64,000 nt of DNA from Thioclava nitratireducens (GTDB lineage: Bacteria > Pseudomonadota > Alphaproteobacteria > Rhodobacterales > Rhodobacteraceae). Below the pieces are notes generated by a model that saw nothing but the letters and a program-made list of their open reading frames with translations, was not told where the DNA came from and searched no databases. The translations under genes were made by a program, and so were the position numbers. The stretch is from assembly GCF_001940525.2 (NCBI RefSeq), contig NZ_CP019437.1, positions 3,521,501-3,585,500 of the forward strand. Reading direction: 5' to 3'. Shown here piece after piece: positions 18,163-27,354 of the stretch (its first letter is position 1; every line of letters begins with the position of its first letter).

Positions 18163-19760
18163 TCCTCTCGGATGAACGCGGCCGCGCGCTCGGCGATCAT
18201 GATCGTCGGCGCGTTGGTATTGCCCGAAATCAGCCGCGGCATCACCGAGGCATCGACAACGCGCAGCCCGTCGATCCCGCGCACCCGCAGCTGAGGATCG
18301 ACCACCGACATGTCGCCCTGCCCCATCGCGCAGGTGCCGACCGGGTGGTAGATCGTATCCGCCCGCGCCCGGATATCGGCCATCAGCCCTTCATCCGTTC
18401 CGTCATGCGGATAGAACCTGCGCCCCCGCCACGGACGAAGCGGCTCCGCCTCGGCGATCTGGTCCAATAGCCGTGCGCCCTTCAGCAGTAGCTCTGCGTC
18501 GCGCGGATCGGAGAGATATTCGGGGTCGATCAAGGGCGCCGCGCGCGGATCGCTCGAGGCCAGCCGCAGCGTGCCGCGCGACTGAGGCCGCAGCGGGCAG
18601 ATATGAGCCGACCAGCCATCGGCCAGATGCGGCTTGCGCATGTGCTGATCGACGATACCGACGACGAAATGGATTTGCAGATCGGGTCGGGTGAGGCTCG
18701 GATCGCTCCGCAGGAACGCTCCGCCCTCGGCCATGGGCGAGGCGAACAGCCCCTCGCCATGCTTGCGCCACGCGCCCGCCGCCCGCGCCAGCCGCAGCAG
18801 GCCGCGCGGGTTGAGGCCTACGACATCGCGCCGGGGCGAGGTGTAGCTGATGACGTAATCCAGATGATCCTGAAGGTTTGCCCCCACGCCCGGCAGATCG
18901 AGACGCGGTTCGATCCCGACCTCACGCAGATGATCCTCAGGCCCGATCCCGGACAGCATCAGCAGCTGTGGCGAGCCGAACGCCCCCGCCGATACGATCA
19001 CCTCGCGCGCCGCCTCGATCTTCATCCGCTTGCGGCCTTGCCGGACGATTGCCCCCGTCGCACGGCCCTCCGCAATCTCAATCTTCTCAGCGCGCGCACG
19101 TGTCAGCACGGTCAGGTTCGGCCGATCCATCACCGGATGCAGATAGGCTGCCGCCGCCGAACAGCGTTCGCCCTTGCGCGGACCGTCCCAGAACTGCGTG
19201 ACCTGATAAAGCCCCGCCCCCTCCTGTCGCGGCCCGTTGAAATCCTCGTTCGGCGGGCATTGCACCGCGCCGCACGCCTCGATGAAAGCGCGGCTGATCG
19301 CCCGAGGCCGCCGCTGATCGCCGACCTGCAACGGCCCCGCCGTACCATGCCAGTCCGACGCCCCGCGGGCATTGCGCTCGGAGGCGAGGAACCATGGCTT
19401 CACGGTTTCCCAGTCCCAGCCCTCGGCGCCCGCCTCGGCCCAACCGTCGTAATCCTCGGGCTGGCCGCGCGCATAGAGCATCGCGTTAATCGCCGACGAC
19501 CCGCCAAGCCCCCGGCCCCGCGGCTGGAACCCGCGCCGCCCGTGGAGCCCCGGTTGCGGCGTGGTGCGCAGCGCCCAGTTGTGGATCGGCGGTCGCCCCG
19601 CCACCATCGCAGCGACCAACGCAGGCGCGCGCACGAAGATATCGCGCGCCTCGCGCCCTGCCTCGACGAGACAGACGGTCACCGCGGCGTCCTCCGACAG
19701 CCGCGCCGCCAGCACTGCGCCTGCCGAGCCGCCGCCCAGAATGAGATAATCGAACCGCAA
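18138..19760 (-). CDS. GMC family FAD-dependent oxidoreductase (choline dehydrogenase-like)
   Basis: A 540-residue GMC flavoprotein. The N-terminal FAD-binding motif is YLILGGGSAGAVLAARLSE, followed by the GMC signature GRGLGGSSAINAMLYARG; the C-terminal catalytic block is IYHPVGTCAMGQGD with the second conserved region ISGNTNAPTIMIAERAA. Such enzymes oxidise alcohols to aldehydes; choline is one possible substrate, but no bet genes are adjacent. The start is a TTG with AAGGAGGA just upstream. It converges with the GFA gene. Confidence 0.9.
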   Translation of the reverse strand: MRFDYLILGGGSAGAVLAARLSEDAAVTVCLVEAGREARDIFVRAPALVAAMVAGRPPIHNWALRTTPQPGLHGRRGFQPRGRGLGGSSAINAMLYARGQPEDYDGWAEAGAEGWDWETVKPWFLASERNARGASDWHGTAGPLQVGDQRRPRAISRAFIEACGAVQCPPNEDFNGPRQEGAGLYQVTQFWDGPRKGERCSAAAAYLHPVMDRPNLTVLTRARAEKIEIAEGRATGAIVRQGRKRMKIEAAREVIVSAGAFGSPQLLMLSGIGPEDHLREVGIEPRLDLPGVGANLQDHLDYVISYTSPRRDVVGLNPRGLLRLARAAGAWRKHGEGLFASPMAEGGAFLRSDPSLTRPDLQIHFVVGIVDQHMRKPHLADGWSAHICPLRPQSRGTLRLASSDPRAAPLIDPEYLSDPRDAELLLKGARLLDQIAEAEPLRPWRGRRFYPHDGTDEGLMADIRARADTIYHPVGTCAMGQGDMSVVDPQLRVRGIDGLRVVDASVMPRLISGNTNAPTIMIAERAAAFIREDQSTRSVG

Positions 19761-20054
19761 GGGCTCCTCCTTCCCTCGTTCGCGAAAAGCCTAACGGGTT
19801 TCGGAAGATAAGGAAGCGTGACGCAGGGTCGGACGGGTTAGGGACGCGCCCGAGCCTCGGGCGAGAACGACTGGAATTGAATGCCCGGATCAGCCGCGTC
19901 AGCGGCCAAGGCAGCGCCCGACCGCCCCCTCGGGCGGGCGCTTTTATGACGGCAGCGCGCGGTTCGAGGTCGCCCGGATGTGACGGGGATAAAGTGCCGA
20001 CCTCCGAGGGCAATGCGCCCACCCGGCGGTCGGGCCCCGCCCTCCGCTGCACGC
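19761..20054. other. intergenic region between GMC oxidoreductase and pheT
   Basis: About 350 bases separate the divergently placed GMC gene start from the pheT stop. I see no convincing coding frame; the open frames present are proline- and arginine-rich shadows. Only the pheT terminator (separate entry) is clear, and the GMC promoter must lie in the right-hand reading of this gap. Confidence 0.5.
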
Positions 20055-20086
20055 AAAAGAAAACGCCCGGTCTCTCCGACCGGGCG
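20055..20086 (-). terminator. intrinsic terminator after pheT
   Basis: On the minus strand a perfect 9-bp stem (CGCCCGGTC with GACCGGGCG, 5-base loop) is followed by TTTTCTTTT. It lies 25 bases beyond the pheT stop. Confidence 0.9.
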
Positions 20087-20110
20087 CTCCAAACTTTCTC
20101 GAGGACAACC

Positions 20111-22519
20111 TTAGCTGCGCAGCGTGCCGCCGGTGGCCTTGCTCACCTTCTCGACGATCTTCTTGCTCACCGCGTCGATCTCGGCATCGGTCAGCGTCTT
20201 GTCGGCGGGCTGCATCCGCACCGTCAGCGCGATCGACTTCTTGCCCACGCCCATCTGTTCCTCGGCCTTGGCGCCGGTGAACTGGTCGAAGACATTCACG
20301 CTCTCGATCAGCTTCTTGTCGGCGCCCATCGCCGCGTTCACCGCCGTCAGCGCCTCGACATCCGCATCCACGACGAAGGCGAAATCGCGCTCGACCGCCT
20401 GCAGATCGGAAATCTGCAGCGCGGGCCGCGTCGCGCCCTTTTTCTTCGGGAAGGGGATGTTCGCCAGACGGATGGTGAACGCCACCGCCGGGCCTTTCAC
20501 GCCCAGTTCGCGCAGCACCTTGGGATGCACCTCGCCAAAGGTCGCCAGCAGGTTCGGCCCGAGCGCCACATTGCCTGCGCGGCCCGGATGCCACCACGCA
20601 TCGAGCTTGCGGTTGATCTGCGCGCGCGCCGGCGCGCCGACCGCGGCCAGCACGGCCTCGGCATCGGCCTTCGCATCATAGAGGTCCACCGGACGGCGCG
20701 AGCCGAAGGGATCGCGCGGCGCGGAGTGACCGACCAGAAGCCCCGTCGCCTGCAGAACCTGCTCCCCCGGCTCGCCGCCGTTGAACGCAGGGCCGACCTC
20801 GAACAAGGCCAGATCGGCGATGCCGCGCGCCTGATTGCGGGCGGCCGCCTGCAGCAGACCCGGCAGCAGGTCGGGACGCATATGCGTCATCTCCGAGCTG
20901 ATCGGGTTCTCCAGCTTGGTCGCATCCGCGCCACCGCCGAACAGCTTGGCGGAGGCCTCGTCGATGAAGCTGTAGGTCACGCACTCATTGTACCCCAAAG
21001 CCGCCGTGGTGCGCCGCGCCATCCGCTCGCGCTGCTGCATCGGGGTGAGGATCGCGCCGGGCACGCCGGTCGTCTCGCGGCCCATCGGCTTGCCTTCGAG
21101 CTTGGTCAGCGAAGCGATCCGCGCCACTTCCTCGACCAGATCGGCCGAGCCCAGCACGTCCGGGCGCCAAGTCGGCGGCGTCGCCATATCGCCCTCCAGC
21201 GTGAAGCCCAGAGCTTCCAGCGTTTCGCGCTGCGTGGCCTCGGGAATATCCATGCCGACGAGCGAGATCACCCGCGCCGGATCCAGCTTGTAAGCGCGGC
21301 TGACATCCGGCACCGCGCCGTCCATCACCACGTCCGACACTTCGCCGCCGCACAGATCGACGACCATCTTCGCTGCCAGATCCAGCCCCGGCAGCGTGAA
21401 GGCCGGATCGACGCCGCGCTCGAACCGATACCGCGCATCCGAGTTGATCTTCAGCGCACGGCCCGTGGCCGCGATGGTGATCGGGTCCCAATAGGCGCTC
21501 TCGAGGAACACATCGACCGTGTCCTCATCCGCGCCGGATTCCTCGCCCCCCATGATCCCGGCAAGGCTCTCGACGCCCTTGTCGTCGCAGATCACCATAT
21601 CGCCTGCGCGCACGGTGTAGGTTTTCTCGTCGAGCGCGAGGAATTCCTCGCCGCCGGAGGCCTGCTTGATCACCAGGTTGCCCGTCACCTTCTTCATGTC
21701 GAAGACGTGGAGCGGCCGGTTCAGGTCATAGGTGAAGTAGTTGGTGATATCGACCAGCGTCGAGATCGGACGCAAACCGATCGCGCGCAGCCGCTTTTGC
21801 AGCCAGTCGGGCGACGGCCCGTTCTTCACACCGCGGATCACGCGACCAGCAAACAGCGGGCAGCCCTTGTCCTTCAGCGCCGGGTCGATCGTCACCGAGA
21901 TCGGCGCATCGAACGCAGCCTCGACCTTCGGCACGTCGAGCGGCTTGAGCTTGCCCAGCCCCCGCGCCGCCAGATCGCGCGCAATACCGCGCACGCCAAG
22001 CGCATCGGGGCGGTTGGGCGTGATCGCGATCTCGATCACCGGATCGACCGCCTCGGGACGGTTCTCGGCCAGCCAGTCGGTGAACTTCTGCCCGACCTCG
22101 CCCGACGGCAGTTCGATGATACCGCTATGCTCGTCCGACAGCTCCAGCTCGCGTTCGGAGGCCATCATGCCGTGGCTTTCCACACCGCGGATATTGCCTA
22201 CCGACAGCGTCACGTCGATGCCGGGCACGTAATCGCCGGGCTTGGCCAGCACGACCGTGATCCCGGCCCGCGCATTCGGCGCACCACAGACGATCTGCTT
22301 CACCCCCTCGTTGGTCTCGACCATGCAGACCCGGAGACGATCGGCGTCGGGGTGCTGCTCGGCGGATTGCACCTTGGCCAGCGTGAAGGTCTCGAGCTTC
22401 GCCGCCGGATCGACGACCTCCTCGACTTCGAGACCCAGATCGGTGAGCGCCTCGGCGATCTGATCGACGGTGGCCTCGGTCTCGAGATGATCCTTGAGCC
22501 AGGACAGGGTGAATTTCAT
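20111..22519 (-). CDS. pheT: phenylalanine-tRNA ligase, beta subunit
   Basis: An 802-residue PheRS beta subunit of full bacterial length. The N-terminal tRNA-binding (EMAP-like) domain is visible at about 40-150 (VQSAEQHPDADRLRVCMVET, PGDYVPGIDVTLS), then B3/B4 (editing) and B5 domains, and the C-terminal anticodon-binding domain ending DAEIDAVSKKIVEKVSKATG. It pairs with PheS to charge tRNA-Phe. Unusually, three small genes lie between it and pheS. A terminator follows. Confidence 0.97.
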   Translation of the reverse strand: MKFTLSWLKDHLETEATVDQIAEALTDLGLEVEEVVDPAAKLETFTLAKVQSAEQHPDADRLRVCMVETNEGVKQIVCGAPNARAGITVVLAKPGDYVPGIDVTLSVGNIRGVESHGMMASERELELSDEHSGIIELPSGEVGQKFTDWLAENRPEAVDPVIEIAITPNRPDALGVRGIARDLAARGLGKLKPLDVPKVEAAFDAPISVTIDPALKDKGCPLFAGRVIRGVKNGPSPDWLQKRLRAIGLRPISTLVDITNYFTYDLNRPLHVFDMKKVTGNLVIKQASGGEEFLALDEKTYTVRAGDMVICDDKGVESLAGIMGGEESGADEDTVDVFLESAYWDPITIAATGRALKINSDARYRFERGVDPAFTLPGLDLAAKMVVDLCGGEVSDVVMDGAVPDVSRAYKLDPARVISLVGMDIPEATQRETLEALGFTLEGDMATPPTWRPDVLGSADLVEEVARIASLTKLEGKPMGRETTGVPGAILTPMQQRERMARRTTAALGYNECVTYSFIDEASAKLFGGGADATKLENPISSEMTHMRPDLLPGLLQAAARNQARGIADLALFEVGPAFNGGEPGEQVLQATGLLVGHSAPRDPFGSRRPVDLYDAKADAEAVLAAVGAPARAQINRKLDAWWHPGRAGNVALGPNLLATFGEVHPKVLRELGVKGPAVAFTIRLANIPFPKKKGATRPALQISDLQAVERDFAFVVDADVEALTAVNAAMGADKKLIESVNVFDQFTGAKAEEQMGVGKKSIALTVRMQPADKTLTDAEIDAVSKKIVEKVSKATGGTLRS

Positions 22520-22529
22520 CGGACTTCCC

Positions 22530-22823
22530 TCAGGATTTTCTGCGCAGAGCGAGGTCCTTGTAATCCCCCATCTCGAGGAGTTTCAACTCCCGCCAGAGCC
22601 GGATCGAGGGTTTTGCCGCGAAAAGGATGGACCCGATCAGGAACAACCACGTCCCCGGGACCATCAGGCTGTCGTAGAAGAAGAAGATCGACCCCACGAC
22701 GAAACAGAAGGCCGCGCCGAAATCCACGACCGTATAGGCGATCTCGGTGATGGCGACGAAACGGCGCTGCTCGGGGGTCTGTTCATGCTTCGGAGTGTCG
22801 AAGAGGCGCTTGTTCTGTGACAT
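22530..22823 (-). CDS. YrhK-domain small membrane protein
   Basis: A 97-residue protein with two hydrophobic helices (VDFGAAFCFVVGSIFFFY and LFLIGSILFAAKPSIRLWRE), matching the YrhK-like domain, a small integral membrane module of unknown function. It lies ten bases upstream of pheT and its start overlaps the end of the ASCH gene by 41 bases on the same strand, so it is probably co-transcribed with the phe operon. Confidence 0.78.
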   Translation of the reverse strand: MSQNKRLFDTPKHEQTPEQRRFVAITEIAYTVVDFGAAFCFVVGSIFFFYDSLMVPGTWLFLIGSILFAAKPSIRLWRELKLLEMGDYKDLALRRKS

Positions 22824-23217
22824 TTGAGGCTCCTTGATAGTCCTCTATCAAGCGAAACCGCTCGCAGACGAGTTCCATCTCGGGGTTAAAACCTCCGTTA
22901 CGCTCGAAATAGGCCTGATGATCGCGCCGCCAGCCCTCGAGCGTCTCGTTCTCCCCCTCGGCCAGCGCGAAGTCTTCATCGACATCGCAAAACCGCCGGA
23001 TCGTGACCTCGACGGTTTCGATCATCACCGCGGGCTTGCCGTCCCAGTCGAGCGCGATATCGCGCCGCCCCACCACCGGCATATCCTCGCCCCCTTCGGT
23101 GAAGTAAGTGAGCGCACCGCAGGTGGCGGTCTTCTTGCCTTGGCGGATCAGGGTGAGGAGCTGGTCGCAGAGTTCGCGGCTATCGCCGAAGGTGAAGGTG
23201 ATGGGGGTGTTGGGCAT
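22783..23217 (-). CDS. ASCH domain-containing protein
   Basis: A 144-residue ASCH-domain protein (residues about 5-125; TFGDSRELCDQLLTLIRQGKKTAT and the GRRDIALDWDGKPAVMIETVEV block). ASCH folds resemble PUA domains and bind RNA; some members hydrolyse N4-acetylcytidine. I prefer the ATG at MPNTPITFTFG; an in-frame GTG eight codons earlier is possible. It is in the same direction as pheS and pheT and lies between them. Confidence 0.82.
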   Translation of the reverse strand: MPNTPITFTFGDSRELCDQLLTLIRQGKKTATCGALTYFTEGGEDMPVVGRRDIALDWDGKPAVMIETVEVTIRRFCDVDEDFALAEGENETLEGWRRDHQAYFERNGGFNPEMELVCERFRLIEDYQGASNVTEQAPLRHSEA

Positions 23218-23251
23218 ATCATCACGTCGCCGGGAAGACACCGATCAAGTC

Positions 23252-23926
23252 TTAGCCGTTTTCCGCCGGCGTCAGCACGAAAAAGGCGTTTATCGCCTCT
23301 TCACTCACCTCGGGAGCTTCGTCGGATATGTCTTTCCTAATTGCTAGAATTGCTCTGCGTCGCGCGCGCTGAGCAGCTTTGAATGTTCCAAGATCACCCG
23401 TGTACTTCTTTGCTGAGCGTTCTTGCTTCTCTAGGCCGAGCGGCCCCAATACCATCACTTCGTAAGCTAGTACCGCTTCAAGATATTCCTGACAGGCTTC
23501 AATGACGTCTGCCGGTGCATAGAATATCAAATCATAGCTTGAAGATACCACACCGGGGTAAGCGGCGATTATTGGTTTCCACGCTTCGTCATTTTGGACT
23601 GCTTTATTGCCGTCGTTGTACCAAGTAGTCGCGACTAGCGAATGATGCTTAGTTATTTCAGAAACAAACCTCTGATAGGCCGCCAGCTTTTCACTGTGCT
23701 GCTTCAACTCGCGATCTCTTGCCTTTTGCCATGGGTAAGCGACGAAGGCGATGATTAGGGCAGCGGTGGCAGCGACTATTCCGGCCGCAGCGTCAGGAAG
23801 CGCAACAATGAGAATCGCCCCACATACCACAAATGCAAAGAAGACACCCGCATGTACTTCACCAGATTTCCGCGAATACTCGCGAAATCTTCGCCATAAC
23901 GAATAAAATGAAGTGCGGGACGTCAC
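23252..23926 (-). CDS. membrane protein of unknown function, coupled to pheS
   Basis: A 224-residue protein I do not recognise. Residues 26-65 hold two adjacent hydrophobic helices ([15 protein letters not shown] and [18 protein letters not shown]), followed by a charged, helical cytoplasmic domain rich in Ala, Lys and Glu. The GTG start is fused to the pheS stop (GTGA, four-base overlap), suggesting coupled translation; longer frames would lie inside pheS. Codon use and base composition are visibly more AT-rich than pheS and pheT, which points to recent acquisition into the pheS-pheT interval. Confidence 0.72.
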   Translation of the reverse strand: MTSRTSFYSLWRRFREYSRKSGEVHAGVFFAFVVCGAILIVALPDAAAGIVAATAALIIAFVAYPWQKARDRELKQHSEKLAAYQRFVSEITKHHSLVATTWYNDGNKAVQNDEAWKPIIAAYPGVVSSSYDLIFYAPADVIEACQEYLEAVLAYEVMVLGPLGLEKQERSAKKYTGDLGTFKAAQRARRRAILAIRKDISDEAPEVSEEAINAFFVLTPAENG

Positions 23927-24996
23927 CGACTCAACCCACCAGCCACCGTCGGCAGATCCAGCGCGCTGAACCCGTAATGCTTCAGCCAGCGCAGGTCGCT
24001 CTCGAAGAACGCCCGCAGGTCCGGGATGCCGTATTTCAGCATCGCGAGGCGGTCGATCCCGATGCCGAAGGCGAAGCCCTGCCATTCGTTCGGGTCGATC
24101 CCGGCGGATTCGAGCACTTTCGGATGCACCATCCCCGAGCCGAGGATCTCCATCCAGTCGTCGCCCTCACCAATCTTGAGCGAACCGCCCTCCCACGAGC
24201 AGCGGATATCGACCTCGGCCGAGGGCTCCGTGAAGGGGAAATGCGAGGCGCGGAAGCGCAGCTCGACGCCGTCCACCTCGAAGAAGGCCTTGCAGAACTC
24301 CTCCAGCACCCATTTCAGGTTCGCCATCGAGATGTCCTTGCCGATCGCCAGACCTTCGACCTGATGGAACATCGGCGTGTGGGTCTGGTCCATGTCCATA
24401 CGGTAGACACGGCCCGGCGCGATCACGCGGATCGGCGCGCCCTGCTCCAGCATCGCGCGGATCTGCACCGGCGAGGTATGGGTGCGCAGCACATGCGGCG
24501 GGCGGTCGTCGCCCTCGTCGCGATGCATGAAGAACGTGTCATGCTCCTGCCGCGCGGGGTGTTCGGGCGCGATGTTGAGCGCGTCGAAATTGTGCCAGTC
24601 GTCCTCAATCTGCGGGCCTTCGGCGACCGCAAAGCCCATATCGGCGAAGATCGCGGTGACCTCGTCCATCACCTGAGAGACCGGGTGAATGGTGCCCTGC
24701 CGCCGCGGACGGCCCGGCAGCGTCACATCCAGCCATTCCTCGCGCAGCCGCGCATCGAGCGCCGCATCCGCCAGCGCCGCCTTCTTCGCGCGCAGCGCCG
24801 CGTCGATCTCGTCCTTCAGCACGTTGAGCGCCTTGCCCGTGGTCTGGCGCTCCTCCGGGGTCATCTTGCCCAGCTCACGCATCTTCAGGCTGATCTCGCC
24901 CTTCTTGCCCAAGGCGGCCAGACGGATCTCTTCCAGCGCGGCCTCGTCGGTCACATCGGCCACGGCGTTCAGGTATTTATCGCGAAGCTCTTGCAT
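23923..24996 (-). CDS. pheS: phenylalanine-tRNA ligase, alpha subunit
   Basis: A 357-residue PheRS alpha subunit. The N-terminal coiled-coil (about 1-90) is followed by the class II catalytic core, with motif 2 around [36 protein letters not shown], and motif 3 at [20 protein letters not shown]. It activates phenylalanine and pairs with PheT. In related genomes pheS follows rplT directly; here about 9.8 kb of other DNA intervenes upstream. Confidence 0.97.
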   Translation of the reverse strand: MQELRDKYLNAVADVTDEAALEEIRLAALGKKGEISLKMRELGKMTPEERQTTGKALNVLKDEIDAALRAKKAALADAALDARLREEWLDVTLPGRPRRQGTIHPVSQVMDEVTAIFADMGFAVAEGPQIEDDWHNFDALNIAPEHPARQEHDTFFMHRDEGDDRPPHVLRTHTSPVQIRAMLEQGAPIRVIAPGRVYRMDMDQTHTPMFHQVEGLAIGKDISMANLKWVLEEFCKAFFEVDGVELRFRASHFPFTEPSAEVDIRCSWEGGSLKIGEGDDWMEILGSGMVHPKVLESAGIDPNEWQGFAFGIGIDRLAMLKYGIPDLRAFFESDLRWLKHYGFSALDLPTVAGGLSR

Positions 24997-25139
24997 ATCA
25001 TTCCCCGGGAATTTGCCTCGGAGACGGGTTAGCCGCGCCGGCGCGCCTTTGCAACCTCGCGCTTGCAGGCAAAGGGCGGATGGGGGCGCTGCCCGACCGT
25101 TATTTGTCGCGCAGGCATCACCTGCAATTTGATTGATGA

Positions 25140-25175
25140 AAAGCCCGCCAGAGCACTGGCGGGCTTTGCTTTCAT
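25140..25175. terminator. strong symmetrical terminator hairpin upstream of pheS
   Basis: A 12-bp perfect stem (AAAGCCCGCCAG with CTGGCGGGCTTT, 4-base loop) is followed on the plus strand by TTTGCTTT-like sequence and on the minus strand by TTTTCATC. It separates pheS from the minus-strand genes of the island, so it most likely ends leftward transcription from the island. Confidence 0.8.
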
Positions 25176-25239
25176 CTGCGGGCGGCAGAGGCGTTGGACG
25201 AAACTCGGATCAACTCCCCTTCTCTTCGGTCACCGTCGG

Positions 25240-25563
25240 CTAGGCCCTTTCGTCGGTCTTCGCCTCAATAGTCGAGCGAGCGACGGGAGCCGTGGATTCC
25301 GGCTCGGGAGGCAGGCTGTTGAGGTAGTCCGCGATCCGCTTGCTGTCAGCGACGCTGGACGCATCGGAAAGCGTCTCAAGGAAGGTTTCGACCTCGCTCC
25401 GCGGAGCCTTGTCGAGCCATTTGCCAAACGCGTCGAGGACATAGCGCCGCCGACGCAGCTGAGCTTTGTGCTCCTTCTCGGCGACCTTCGTGATCTTGTC
25501 CTGGATGCGGCAGTATTCGTTGAAGATCGCGTCGCGTTTCGTCTGGGGGATTTGAACCGTCAT
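25240..25563 (-). CDS. small charged protein downstream of relaxase
   Basis: A 107-residue hypothetical protein with an alpha-helical, highly charged body (KRDAIFNEYCRIQDKITKVAEKEH, then AQLRRRRYVLDAFGKWLDKAP). No recognised domain. It follows the relaxase gene by 81 bases on the same strand and precedes the terminator at 25.14 kb, so it is likely the last gene of the mobilisation transcript and might be a relaxase accessory factor. That role is inferred only from position. Confidence 0.62.
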   Translation of the reverse strand: MTVQIPQTKRDAIFNEYCRIQDKITKVAEKEHKAQLRRRRYVLDAFGKWLDKAPRSEVETFLETLSDASSVADSKRIADYLNSLPPEPESTAPVARSTIEAKTDERA

Positions 25564-25644
25564 AGGGTATTCCTTTCGTTAATAAGTCCGGTTGGACCCT
25601 AAAGCTGGGGCGTCATGGGCAGAGTAAAAACGGGAATCTTTTGC

Positions 25645-27042
25645 TCACCGTTCGTCTTCCTTTTCGGGCCCCTGATCACCCTTCCGAACGGCTCGCATCG
25701 CACGCTCCAGCTCCGCTCCGGGCTTCGTGGTCTCGGCGACGAAACGCTTCCTGAAAGCTTCTGGCAGAGCGCCGGCGATCTTGTTGCGGAGCGCGAGAAG
25801 CGCGGTCTCAGCGCGCATGACTGCATTCATGCGCGTCTCGACCTCCGCCTCTGCGCGACGGGTCGCGGTTTGCCGGAAGGCGCCATAGGTCCGCTCCAGA
25901 TGACGGATCAGCTTTCGCGCGGCGGGAGCGGGGTTGGTGAGCACGCGTTCCAGACCTTTCCGGGTCTCGAGAGCGGCTTGATCGTCGCGCCGGATTGCGA
26001 GGCGCCCGTCCTCTCCGGGCCGCAGGTTTCCTCGTGCGGCCTGCTCGGCGATCTGCAGCACCTCGTCCGCCGCCTGCGTGCGCATTTGAGCCTGTGCAGA
26101 CGCGGTGTGCGCCTCTTGTGACTTTCGATCGGCTTCACGCTTCGCGCGCGCAGCTTCATCCCGCTCTGCCTGTGCCGATTTTTGTTCGGCCTTGAGCTTG
26201 CGGGCTTCACTCGCCAGTCGCAGCTCTTCGTCGGCCCGCCAGATGTGAGCGGGGATGTGCCTACGCTTCTTCGGAATCTCGACGCTTGGGTCTGTCTTGC
26301 GGGCCTCCTTGGCCTTGCGGCGTGCCTCTGCGCGTCGCTCGCCTCGGGTGAGACCCAGCTCAGCGAAGAAGGCTCCGACGTCGTCTTGCGCCTTCTCATA
26401 GTCCTTGAGAAGCGGATGCGCGGAGGGCTGGAGCATGCGTTGGTGCCCGCTGCGCTTTGAGTGTTTCTCGTGCCATGGGGCGATAATGCCGTGGATATGG
26501 AAGGTCGTCTCGTCACGGTCGGCGCGCGCATGGACCAGCATGTCGCCGAAGCGGCTCTTTAGCCATTCGAGCGCGCGCGCTTCGAACTGGCGTTCTCGCG
26601 CCTCTTGCTCGCGGATGTCGAAGAGCTTGGCACTGTCGCTCGTCTCTTCGAACCACTCCTTGTTGGCGGTGATGATGAACTCGCGCAGAGGGCCACCTTT
26701 CGACGCACGCCACGGATCGCGAGGGCCTTCGATAAGGCGTTTCTGCGCTTCGTTGGAGCCGCGTGTGCGCTGCAGACCCTCGACCTCTTGATTGAGGTTT
26801 TGCAGGCGGGCGAGTTCGATGTCAGCCTTCAGGGATTCGAGCCAGTCCTCTTCGCCGTGGAGGTGGCGATTGAGTGGAGTGCGTTCGTGATCGAAATGGT
26901 CCATGTCGCGTTGCTTGCGTCGGAGATGCAGGTCGTAGCGGTGGAGCTGATGCGGGAACATCTCCTCGAAGCGGAGCGCGATCGGGTGGGCGCCGGCCGC
27001 TTCGGCGACGTTGAGCGTTTCGAACGGGTAGTGGATGGACAT
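25645..27042 (-). CDS. MobV/Pre-Mob-like plasmid mobilisation relaxase
   Basis: A 465-residue protein resembling MobV (Pre/Mob) relaxases, which nick DNA at an origin of transfer. The metal-binding motif DETTFHIHGIIAPW (residues 177-190) fits the family's histidine triad signature, and EFIITANKEWF (121-131) and HFDHERTPLNRHL (49-61) match the upstream conserved blocks. After about residue 230 the protein is a long charged coiled coil (RAEARRKAKEARK onward). I start at MSIHYPF, with AGGA nine bases upstream; a GTG 18 codons earlier is possible. It marks the island as mobilisable in trans; no conjugation genes are present. Confidence 0.75.
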   Translation of the reverse strand: MSIHYPFETLNVAEAAGAHPIALRFEEMFPHQLHRYDLHLRRKQRDMDHFDHERTPLNRHLHGEEDWLESLKADIELARLQNLNQEVEGLQRTRGSNEAQKRLIEGPRDPWRASKGGPLREFIITANKEWFEETSDSAKLFDIREQEARERQFEARALEWLKSRFGDMLVHARADRDETTFHIHGIIAPWHEKHSKRSGHQRMLQPSAHPLLKDYEKAQDDVGAFFAELGLTRGERRAEARRKAKEARKTDPSVEIPKKRRHIPAHIWRADEELRLASEARKLKAEQKSAQAERDEAARAKREADRKSQEAHTASAQAQMRTQAADEVLQIAEQAARGNLRPGEDGRLAIRRDDQAALETRKGLERVLTNPAPAARKLIRHLERTYGAFRQTATRRAEAEVETRMNAVMRAETALLALRNKIAGALPEAFRKRFVAETTKPGAELERAMRAVRKGDQGPEKEDER

Positions 27043-27354
27043 TTTGGATTCCTGACTGGTGATCATCAGGAGATCGCGCTGCGCACGTGAACCCAAAATT
27101 TGTAGTGACGAAGTAGAAAGAAATGAGGCGGCAATCTACGCCCAAACGCGCGACTTCGAATTCATCGGCGCCGAATCCTCAGAGAATCAGGTTTTTCAGG
27201 GGGGTATACGCGTGCGTGTTGGGTTGTGAAGCTTCGATTTCTTGAATCTTGCCTCATGGAAGAACCTGTGTGTAATCTTCGACAACTGAGGGGTTAAAAC
27301 CCTAATGGGCTTAGGTCGGATTTAATGGAAAATCTTTTCTTTTTGGGGTAGCAA
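27043..27354. other. intergenic region upstream of relaxase; possible oriT and divergent promoters
   Basis: This 312-base gap separates the divergent relaxase and pentapeptide-hydrolase genes. It is more AT-rich than the surroundings and contains short dyads such as GGGTT-AA-AACCC near 27290 and a GTATACGCG stretch near 27205. Origins of transfer often lie next to the relaxase gene, so this is the first place to look, but I cannot identify a nick site. Confidence 0.35.

Noticed and set aside
19877..22750. A long plus-strand open frame of 957 residues
   Set aside because: It runs antisense to pheT and its sequence is His/Arg/Ala-rich, typical of GC-rich shadow frames; pheT is certain.
25000..25240. 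A tRNA gene as integration target beside pheS
   Set aside because: No cloverleaf, TTCGA loop or anticodon arm could be drawn; only the terminator hairpin is present.
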